Positions 1-4,688 of a stretch of 5,769 bases of DNA are shown piece after piece. The notes under the pieces were generated by a model, which saw nothing but the letters and a program-made list of their open reading frames with translations, searched no databases and was not told the DNA's origin. This DNA is from an uncultured Campylobacter sp. (GTDB lineage: Bacteria > Campylobacterota > Campylobacteria > Campylobacterales > Campylobacteraceae), in assembly GCF_938018035.1 (NCBI RefSeq), contig NZ_CALIJF010000286.1:1-5769 (forward strand), given 5' to 3'. Numbering within the stretch: position 1 is the first letter of the stretch; each line of letters opens with the position of its first letter. The translations under genes and the position numbers were made by a program.

Positions 1-1690
1 TGTCTACATTGCCGTCCTCGCCCGCGATGAAATTTTTAAAATTCCCGCCGCTACGAGAGAAAGCCAAAAACGCCTCGAAAATATCGCCGTGCATGCGAAA
101 ATCGCGCCGCTCCAAGCAACCGAGCCCGAGCTGTGCCATCTCGCCATCGAGCAGCATCGATTTTATGATCTGAAGCTCCGCGATCTCCTTGCGGCGCAGT
201 AGCGTCCGCCCGAGCCTCGCCGAAGCGGCAGGCGACGCAGAGCTCTCGTAGCGCGCCGTGTTTTGCGTGCGAACAAAATTTCCGCCGTTTAAGCTCCCGC
301 TCGCACCGCCCCTGCCGTCTGCGCCGTGCCCTTCGTAAGAGCCGAAATTTCCGCTTGCATTAAAATTTTGCGAGCCGAAATCGCGAGAGCCGAAATTCCC
401 GCCCTCGTTAAAATTTCGCCCCTCAAAGCCCGCGCCGAAATTTTTACCGCCGCTAGAGAGATTGAACGAAGCGGGCGAGACGTTTAAAATTTGCGCCACT
501 AGACTCTGATAGGACTCGACTAGCACGGGACCGAGCGCTGCGGTAAATTCTTTGATCTCATTTAGCGCCGCTTCTTTTTGCACGGGGCGGGCGAGGTCGT
601 ATTTTTTAGCGATTCTTCGGATCAGAAACTCCCCGCTCTCCATGCCGCTAGCATAAATTTGCTCTAGCTCGCGCACCTTGCCCGCCGCAATCATATCCGC
701 AGGATCGGCGCCGCCGCCGATTATAGCGACGCTTGAGTCGATCTTATTCAGGCACAAAAGCCGCGCCGATTTCATCGCCGCATTGATGCCCGCAGCGTCG
801 CCGTCGAAGCTAAGCACGACGTTAAGCTCCGCGCGCTTTATAAGCGGCAGATGAGCGGGCGTCAGCGCCGTGCCGAGCACTGCTACGGCGTTGTCGATGC
901 CCGCTTGGTGCAGCATGATGACGTCCATGTAGCCCTCGGTGATGATGAGAGTTTTTTTGGCGATCGCGCTTTTTTTCGCAAGGTCGAATGCATAGAAAAT
1001 TTTAGATTTATCAAACAGTGCGCACTGCGGCGAATTGACGTATTTGGCAGGATTATCGCTTATCGTGCGGCCGCCGAAGCCCACGAGCTTGCTTGCGTGG
1101 TTGTAGATCGGAAAGGTGATGCGCTCGATGAAGCTAGCATAAAGCCCGCGCTCGTTTTGCTTCACCGCGCCCGCATTTAGCGCGTCTTGCGGCGGAATTT
1201 CTTCGTTTTGCAAAACTCTGATCGTCTGCGCGCTAGCTCCAGCGTAGCCAAGGCCGAATTTGCGAATAGTCACATCGCTTAGGCCGCGCTCGTGCAGGTA
1301 TTTCACGGCGGCGTGGTTTTGATAAAGGCAGCTTTGGTAGTAGGCGTTTAAAATCCCGAGCACCTTCTTCTCTTCGCTGCGCTCCTGGACTTTAGCGCCG
1401 GTGTATTGCAGCGCGAAATTATACATCCCCGCAAGCTTTTCGACCGCTTCTGGAAAGCTTATCTTTTCGTAATCTTGGATAAATTTAATTGCGTTGCCGC
1501 CCGCTTTGCATGAAAAGCAGTGAAAAATTCCAAGTTTGGAACTCACGCTCATGCTCGGGTGCGAATCGTCGTGGAAGGGGCAGACGCCTACGAAATTTGC
1601 GCCGCTGCGCTTAAGCGGGACATATTTTTCTACGACGTCTACGATATCTACGGTGGCCAGCAGATTTTCTATGCTTTCGTTTTTAATCAT
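1..1690 (-). CDS. dnaG: DNA primase DnaG (3' end outside window)
   Basis: DnaG synthesises the short RNA primers for Okazaki fragments and works with the replicative helicase DnaB at the fork. Read on the minus strand from ATG at 1690-1688, the frame is open for 563 codons to the left edge. Visible parts: an N-terminal CHC2 zinc domain with C37, H40, C58 and C61; the RNA polymerase core with an ERITFPIYN segment near 189-197 and KYVNSP at 216-221; the TOPRIM acidic residues E252 (TEGYMDV) and D296/D298 (FDGDAAG). Residues about 411-496 form a Gly/Asn/Phe/Ser-rich linker, followed from about 497 by a helical segment that should begin the helicase-interaction domain, truncated by the window. 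The start fits the usual family N-terminus (MIKNESIENLL). No Shine-Dalgarno precedes it, and the nearest -10 box suggests a leaderless message. It is transcribed divergently from the TPR gene. The identification is secure; the linker's function is unknown. Confidence 0.97.
   Translation of the reverse strand, partial: MIKNESIENLLATVDIVDVVEKYVPLKRSGANFVGVCPFHDDSHPSMSVSSKLGIFHCFSCKAGGNAIKFIQDYEKISFPEAVEKLAGMYNFALQYTGAKVQERSEEKKVLGILNAYYQSCLYQNHAAVKYLHERGLSDVTIRKFGLGYAGASAQTIRVLQNEEIPPQDALNAGAVKQNERGLYASFIERITFPIYNHASKLVGFGGRTISDNPAKYVNSPQCALFDKSKIFYAFDLAKKSAIAKKTLIITEGYMDVIMLHQAGIDNAVAVLGTALTPAHLPLIKRAELNVVLSFDGDAAGINAAMKSARLLCLNKIDSSVAIIGGGADPADMIAAGKVRELEQIYASGMESGEFLIRRIAKKYDLARPVQKEAALNEIKEFTAALGPVLVESYQSLVAQILNVSPASFNLSSGGKNFGAGFEGRNFNEGGNFGSRDFGSQNFNASGNFGSYEGHGADGRGGASGSLNGGNFVRTQNTARYESSASPAASARLGRTLLRRKEIAELQIIKSMLLDGEMAQLGLGCLERRDFRMHGDIFEAFLAFSRSGGNFKNFIAGEDGNVD
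203..460 (-). other. Low-complexity NFG/FGS-rich linker within dnaG
   Basis: This segment encodes DnaG residues about 411-496, between the TOPRIM core and the C-terminal helicase-binding region. It is dominated by Gly, Asn, Ser, Phe and Ala, with repeated short units: KNFGAGF, RNFNEG, GNFGS, RDFGS, QNFNASG, GNFGS. The densest part is residues 416-452 (bases 335-445). No secondary structure is expected, so it is probably intrinsically disordered. At the DNA level the repeated AATTTCGGCTC-type words could have expanded by slippage. Primases normally have a flexible hinge here; this one looks long and compositionally extreme, though I cannot align it with relatives. Confidence 0.75.
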
Positions 1691-1697
1691 AAGCGAA

Positions 1698-1703
1698 ATT
1701 ATA
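1698..1703 (-). promoter_or_regulatory. Candidate sigma70 -10 box for dnaG (leaderless)
   Basis: On the minus strand a perfect TATAAT is followed by TTCGCTT and then the dnaG ATG. With the usual 6-8 base gap between the -10 box and the start site, transcription would begin at or within a base or two of the ATG, giving a leaderless mRNA. This agrees with the absence of any purine-rich ribosome binding site before dnaG. No clear -35 is visible, as is common in Campylobacter. A promoter further upstream cannot be excluded. Confidence 0.6.
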
Positions 1704-1712
1704 CCCGCACTT

Positions 1713-1721
1713 TGCTATAAT
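1713..1721 (+). promoter_or_regulatory. Extended -10 promoter of the TPR-rnhA unit
   Basis: TGCTATAAT is a perfect extended -10 element (TGn followed by TATAAT). Predicted transcription starts near 1728, leaving a leader of about 22 bases that contains the GAGG ribosome binding site at 1741-1744. The position of its missing -35 falls on the opposing dnaG -10 box, so the two divergent promoters occupy the same DNA. Confidence 0.7.
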
Positions 1722-1740
1722 TGCCCTTTATTTTTGCGAC

Positions 1741-1744
1741 GAGG
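1741..1744 (+). promoter_or_regulatory. Ribosome binding site deciding the TPR gene start
   Basis: GAGG stands 6 bases before the TTG at 1751. The in-frame TTG at 1721 has no such site and overlaps the -10 box, so it should not even be transcribed. This places the start at 1751. Confidence 0.7.
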
Positions 1745-1750
1745 TTTGAT

Positions 1751-2776
1751 TTGGATAATTTTTTCTTAGACGATCGCGACCCGATTTTCGGGCTTATCAT
1801 GTTGATAAGCATAATCTTGCTAGTGTCGATTCTAAGCTACATTTGGGGAGTTTTTTCTAAAAAAAACGAGAGGCAGAGCCTAGAGAATTTCATCAAAAAA
1901 TTTGACACTCTAGACGCGCTTAACTCGGAGCACAGACAGCTTTTAGCAAGCCCGCAAATAGACATCCCGACGCTTGGAATTTTAGCTAGCTCTTTCGTCA
2001 AAAGCGGCGACTTCGAGCGCGCGATAGAAATTTATCTAATCGCGCTAAGTAAGGCTAGCGGTGGCGTACAGAGGGAGTTTATCCTCACCAATCTCGGTAT
2101 CGTATATTTCAAAGCGGGCTTTTTAGGGCGCGCCGAGGAGGTATTTTTACAGGCGCTGAAGCTGCGCCCCAGAAACAAAGAGGCTCTTACGCATCTTACG
2201 GTGATTTACGAGCGGCTGAAACGCTTTAATGAGGCGCTTGAGGTGCTTGACGCGCTGCGCGAGCAGGACGCCGAAGTATATGCTCAAAGCCAGTTCGAGC
2301 GCGCTCAAATCATCGCAAACGACGCCAATACGCCGTTTAATAAGAAGATCGCTAAAATTTCAAAGCTAAACTTCAAAGGCGCGGGGCGGTTCTGCATGGA
2401 GCTTTTTATCAAAAACAAAGAGCCTATGGAGGGTTTCGATCGCTTCCCGCCGATCGAGCAGGCGATCGATCTGATCTATGATTTCCCTGCGGCGGTAAAC
2501 ACGCAGGATGCGGAGTATAACGCCCTTTTTTACGCGCTCGGAAAAAGCGATCAAAAGCCGCAGAGCGCGAGTAAAATTTTTGAGATCAACGCGCTTATGG
2601 CTATGAAGGACGCGGGCTTTGAGGACGCCGGGCTTAGCTTTAGCTACACCTGCGCGAAGTGCAAAAGCTCGGTGGGGCTTTTCTCACACCGCTGCCCGGT
2701 CTGCTACGAGCTAGGTAGCATGGAGATCAGAGCGCAAATTTCGGAGAAAACCGGTGAAATCGGTCAAACTTTTTAG
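1751..2776 (+). CDS. Membrane-anchored TPR protein with C-terminal zinc ribbon, LapB/YciM-like
   Basis: The 341-residue product starts MDNFFLDD at a TTG with GAGG 6 bases upstream. Residues about 12-33 form one hydrophobic N-terminal membrane segment, followed by a basic SKKNER stretch that suggests a cytoplasmic body. Residues about 72-175 hold three recognisable tetratricopeptide units (for example NLGIVYFKAGFLGRAEEVF), and a helical region follows to about 290. The C-terminus has C301, C304, C315 and C318 in CX2C-X10-CX2C spacing, as in a rubredoxin-like or zinc-ribbon knuckle. This order of parts and this spacing match E. coli LapB (YciM), which binds FtsH and controls LpxC turnover and so LPS synthesis. 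Orthology is inference: the protein is shorter and most of the sequence is divergent. It is first in a unit with rnhA, which it overlaps by 23 bases. The equivalent C. jejuni gene is, as I recall, annotated only as a conserved or TPR protein. Confidence 0.9.
   Translation: MDNFFLDDRDPIFGLIMLISIILLVSILSYIWGVFSKKNERQSLENFIKKFDTLDALNSEHRQLLASPQIDIPTLGILASSFVKSGDFERAIEIYLIALSKASGGVQREFILTNLGIVYFKAGFLGRAEEVFLQALKLRPRNKEALTHLTVIYERLKRFNEALEVLDALREQDAEVYAQSQFERAQIIANDANTPFNKKIAKISKLNFKGAGRFCMELFIKNKEPMEGFDRFPPIEQAIDLIYDFPAAVNTQDAEYNALFYALGKSDQKPQSASKIFEINALMAMKDAGFEDAGLSFSYTCAKCKSSVGLFSHRCPVCYELGSMEIRAQISEKTGEIGQTF
2743..2747 (+). promoter_or_regulatory. Ribosome binding site for rnhA
   Basis: GGAGA lies 6 bases before the GTG at 2754, inside the end of the TPR gene. 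It supports the GTG start and suggests that rnhA translation is linked to translation of the upstream gene. Confidence 0.65.
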
Positions 2777-3176
2777 CGACGGCAGCTGTCTCGGAAACCC
2801 CGGAGCAGGCGGCTGGGCTTACATACTGCAATACGGCAACGCGATAAAAAAGGCAAGCGGCGCAGAGGCGATGACGACGAATAATCAAATGGAGCTAACG
2901 GCCGCTATAATGGGGCTTAGCGCGCTTAAGCAGCCTTGCCGCGTCGAGCTTTTTACCGACAGCGAATATGTCGTTAAAGCGATAAATTCCTGGCTCGCAA
3001 AGTGGGTCGTTACCGATTTTAAGGGCAAAAAAAACGCGGATCTGTGGCGTAGATACCTTGCGGCGGCAGCGCCTCACGAGATCAAAGCCTCCTGGGTCAA
3101 GGGGCATGCGGGTCATCCGCAAAATGAGGAGTGCGATGCTATGGCTCGCGCGGCAGCAGAAGCGATAAAGGGCTAA
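2754..3176 (+). CDS. rnhA: Ribonuclease HI
   Basis: RNase HI cuts the RNA strand of RNA:DNA hybrids, removing primer RNA and R-loops in the cytoplasm. The 140-residue product covers the whole family fold, a little shorter than the 155 residues of E. coli. All catalytic residues are visible: D9 in LFSDGSCLGNPG, E47 in NNQMELTAA, D69 in LFTDSEYV, H118 in VKGHAGHPQNEECD and D128. The basic loop region (KWVVTDFKGKKNADLW, about 83-98) that helps hold the hybrid is present. The start is GTG: the next in-frame ATG is at residue 40, past D9, so it cannot be right. The gene overlaps the end of the TPR gene by 23 bases in another frame, indicating one transcript. The TAA stop is followed within 5 bases by a strong inverted repeat. 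Confidence 0.96.
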   Translation: MKSVKLFSDGSCLGNPGAGGWAYILQYGNAIKKASGAEAMTTNNQMELTAAIMGLSALKQPCRVELFTDSEYVVKAINSWLAKWVVTDFKGKKNADLWRRYLAAAAPHEIKASWVKGHAGHPQNEECDAMARAAAEAIKG

Positions 3177-3180
3177 AATT

Positions 3181-3233
3181 CTGCGGCAAAGCTTGTGGTT
3201 GCGCGGATTTGCCCGCGTTTACTTTGCACGCAG
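3181..3233 (+). terminator. Two-tier stem-loop immediately after rnhA
   Basis: CTGCGGCAAAG (3181-3191) can pair with CTTTGCACGCAG (3222-3233) to give 11 base pairs with one bulged A at 3228. Inside it, CGCGG (3202-3206) pairs with CCGCG (3213-3217) around a six-base loop. It begins 5 bases after the rnhA stop. There is no U-tract directly behind it, so it is not a classical intrinsic terminator. A small GCCG/CGGC hairpin at 3235-3245 followed by TAAATTTTAT could help termination. A 3'-end protector or RNase III substrate is equally possible. Confidence 0.45.
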
Positions 3234-3316
3234 AGCCGCCTCGGCGTAAATTTTATCGCCCGAAGCCGGTTTTGACGCTTTCGTTCACGCAATCGAGCTC
3301 TTGTATTTGGGGGCAG

Positions 3317-3368
3317 GCGTGTTTTTGGCGTGGATTGTATGTGCAGCAAGTGGGCTTCGGCGCGGTTT
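3317..3368 (+). repeat. Imperfect direct repeat, copy 1 (52 bases)
   Basis: Aligned by eye with 3511-3562 at an offset of 194 bases, 45 of 52 positions match. The last 22 bases (3347-3368, beginning CAAGTGGGCTTCGG) are identical. The copies fall in different reading frames. It may be a member of an intergenic repeat family or a local duplication. Confidence 0.75.
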
Positions 3369-3510
3369 AGCTTTGATACGTTCTATTCGTTCGCGTTTGC
3401 TCGCGCAAGCTCGCACTTATTTTGCGCACGGATTTGGTCTGTGGTGGACGAGCTTTGGTGAAGATTTTGTTAGCAGCGAGCAGGCTTTAGCGCTACCCTA
3501 TTCGCGGCGA

Positions 3511-3562
3511 GCGCGTTTTTGGCGAAGATTAAATTTGCGGCAAGTGGGCTTCGGCGCGGTTT
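3511..3562 (+). repeat. Imperfect direct repeat, copy 2 (52 bases)
   Basis: This is the second copy of the repeat at 3317-3368. Both copies contain GTTTTTGGCG near the start and the identical 22-base end (3541-3562). A weaker echo (TGCGGCAA, then GCGCGG and TTT with an intervening insertion) is visible near 3182-3210 just after rnhA, which I regard as doubtful. Confidence 0.75.
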
Positions 3563-3678
3563 GCGTTAGAATTAGCAGGCTACGTTTAAATTTTATTCGC
3601 CTCAGATCGGCGACGGTGCGTTTCATTCGCCGCGTTAATGCAAATTTAGCGCAGATCCCGCTCGCGTTCGTTTCACTT

Positions 3679-3697
3679 GTGCGAGTTTTGTTCGCAC
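3679..3697 (+). other. Hairpin upstream of rnc
   Basis: GTGCGA (3679-3684) and TCGCAC (3692-3697) form a perfect 6-base-pair stem around a seven-base loop, about 60 bases before the rnc start. An alternative pairing of CTCGC (3661-3665) with GCGAG (3681-3685) competes with it. It would be in the rnc leader only if transcription came from upstream, not from the TATAAT at 3742. Confidence 0.35.
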
Positions 3698-3741
3698 CGG
3701 ATGCCGTTTGCGTGCGGATCGCCGCGAATTTCGTAAAATTT

Positions 3742-3747
3742 TATAAT
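3742..3747 (+). promoter_or_regulatory. Candidate -10 box for rnc-aroC
   Basis: A perfect TATAAT in the AT-rich run before rnc predicts a transcription start near 3754, only about 5 bases ahead of the ATG. The AAAGGG at 3748-3753, well placed as a ribosome binding site, would then be outside the mRNA. So either rnc is nearly leaderless from this promoter, or it is translated with AAAGGG from a longer upstream transcript. Confidence 0.5.
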
Positions 3748-3758
3748 AAAGGGCAAAG

Positions 3759-4688
3759 ATGCAAAATTTAGAAAAATTACAAGAAAAACTGGGCTATAAA
3801 TTTAAAAATTTAACCCACCTCAAGATCGCTCTTACGCACAAAAGCGCCAAAAACGGGCACAACAACGAGAGGCTGGAATTTTTAGGCGATGCGGTGATGG
3901 ATCTTATCGTGGGCGAGTATCTTTTCAAAAAATTTAGCAGCGATGAGGGCGATCTGAGCAAGTTGCGCGCCGCGCTCGTGAACGAAAGCAGCTTTTCTAA
4001 ATTTGCAAAATTTTTGGGCATCGGCGAGAACCTGAATATGTCGCTGTCCGAGGAGCGCAACGGCGGGCGCGAGAAGCCATCGCTGCTTTCGGACGCCTTT
4101 GAGGCGATAATGGGCGCCGTCTATCTTGAGAGCGGGCTGCAAAACACCGCCCGCATCGCGACTGCAATCCTAGAAATCCTCTATCCGCGTATCAGCTTTA
4201 ACGAGCTCGTTAAAGACTACAAAACCGCGCTGCAAGAGCTCACGCAGGCCAAATTCGGCGTCACGCCCGAATATGTCCTTTTAGGCTCGAGCGGCCCCGA
4301 TCACAAAAAAAGCTTCGAAATGGCGGCGCTCGTAGGCGGCAAGCGGCTATCATCCGCCGTGGGAGCGAGCAAAAAGGAGGCCGAGCAAAAATGCGCGCAA
4401 ATCGCGATCGAGCTTTTACAAAACGGCGCCTCGCACAGCGCTAGCGCGACAAATGGCGAGCAAACGGCATGCGGCGACGCACAAAGCGGCGCAAACTGCG
4501 TTCAGGACGGTAGAAAAGGCTCACGAGGCGGCAGCGGACGGGCGCGGGACGGCAAAAATAGCGATCGTGCCGGCGTATCGGGTGGCACGCCGAGCGCTAA
4601 AAAAAGCAATGAGCGAAACAAAAACGCCGAACAAAACGGGCGCGATACGGATAAACAAGACGATGACGATCAAGGAGACGCACTATGA
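3759..4688 (+). CDS. rnc: Ribonuclease III with long disordered C-terminal tail
   Basis: RNase III cleaves double-stranded RNA, including the rRNA precursor and structured mRNAs. Residues 1-145 form the endonuclease domain with the signature NERLEFLGDAV at 36-46. Expected metal-binding acids are present: E37, E40, D44, E63 (DEGD), D112 and E115 (SDAFEA). Residues about 151-221 are the double-stranded RNA-binding domain (DYKTALQELTQ, then HKKSF, then GASKKEAEQKCAQ). Family members usually stop near here, at about 220-240 residues; this frame continues to 309. The extra part is polar and Gly/Ser/Asn/Ala-rich, basic with an RGG-like patch at 251-272, then acidic at the end (DDDDQGD). The ATG start has AAAGGG 5 bases upstream. 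The stop overlaps the aroC start in ATGA. The enzyme assignment is certain; the tail could be functional or a readthrough of former intergenic DNA. Confidence 0.96.
   Translation: MQNLEKLQEKLGYKFKNLTHLKIALTHKSAKNGHNNERLEFLGDAVMDLIVGEYLFKKFSSDEGDLSKLRAALVNESSFSKFAKFLGIGENLNMSLSEERNGGREKPSLLSDAFEAIMGAVYLESGLQNTARIATAILEILYPRISFNELVKDYKTALQELTQAKFGVTPEYVLLGSSGPDHKKSFEMAALVGGKRLSSAVGASKKEAEQKCAQIAIELLQNGASHSASATNGEQTACGDAQSGANCVQDGRKGSRGGSGRARDGKNSDRAGVSGGTPSAKKSNERNKNAEQNGRDTDKQDDDDQGDAL
4422..4685 (+). other. Low-complexity tail-coding segment of rnc
   Basis: This encodes residues 222-309 of RNase III, beyond the RNA-binding domain. The first part is Ala/Ser/Gly/Cys/Gln-rich, the middle is Arg/Gly/Lys-rich (GRKGSRGGSGRARDG), and the end is Asn/Asp/Gln-rich. 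It has no hydrophobic core and should be disordered. A second frame (4453-4716) is also open, which shows weak coding constraint or strong composition bias. It includes an A7 run at 4599-4605 and ends with the aroC ribosome binding site. Confidence 0.7.
4672..4677 (+). promoter_or_regulatory. Ribosome binding site for aroC inside rnc
   Basis: AAGGAG lies 7 bases before the aroC ATG, within the last codons of rnc. Together with the ATGA overlap it predicts translational coupling of aroC to rnc. Confidence 0.8.

Larger units (their letters stand above)
3177..3758. other. 582-base gene-free interval between rnhA and rnc
   Basis: Frames on the plus strand stay open here (3131-3370 and 3301-3771), but the predicted peptides are Arg/Phe/Val/Leu-rich, almost lack Lys, Asp and Glu, match no family I know and have no good ribosome binding site. 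The two copies of the direct repeat in this stretch are 194 bases apart, not a multiple of three, so the similarity is of DNA and not protein. The plus strand is pyrimidine-skewed, unlike the purine-rich coding strands on either side; the minus strand reads as broken, stop-interrupted sequence and could be decayed coding DNA. I see no tRNA. It contains a post-rnhA stem-loop, the direct repeat, a hairpin and the rnc promoter candidate. Confidence 0.7.

Noticed and set aside
851..1180. Plus-strand open frame of 109 codons
   Set aside because: It lies wholly antisense to the conserved TOPRIM core of dnaG, with no recognisable domain; a shadow of dnaG codon use.
1721..1732. 12-base word shared inverted with 3745-3756 (AATAAAGGGCAA), next to TATAAT at both promoters
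   Set aside because: Tempting as an operator, but a word of this length shared once between two AT-rich places in a 5.8 kb window is near chance level, and it doubles as the rnc ribosome binding site.
1859..1869. A8 run followed by C in the TPR gene (AAAAAAC slippery heptamer in frame)
   Set aside because: It could allow -1 slippage, but the -1 frame stops within about a dozen codons, no stimulatory stem is evident, and Lys-Lys-Asn codons explain the run.
3309..3313. G5 tract in the intergenic region
   Set aside because: Too short for a slippage switch, and no gene depends on its length.
3395..3410. GTTTGC/GCAAGC mini-hairpin with four-base loop
   Set aside because: Six pairs including a G-U and no neighbouring U-tract; such stems are expected by chance in sequence this rich in GC words.
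3301..3771. Open frame of 156 codons between rnhA and rnc
   Set aside because: The product is Arg/Phe/Val-rich with hardly any acidic residues, starts with TTG lacking a ribosome binding site, overlaps the rnc start, and contains a repeat whose two copies lie in different frames. It looks like a chance frame in stop-poor DNA.
4305..4311. A7 run in rnc (second at 4599-4605) as phase-variation tract
   Set aside because: Campylobacter phase variation typically uses G/C tracts of eight or more; these are short and explained by Lys codons.
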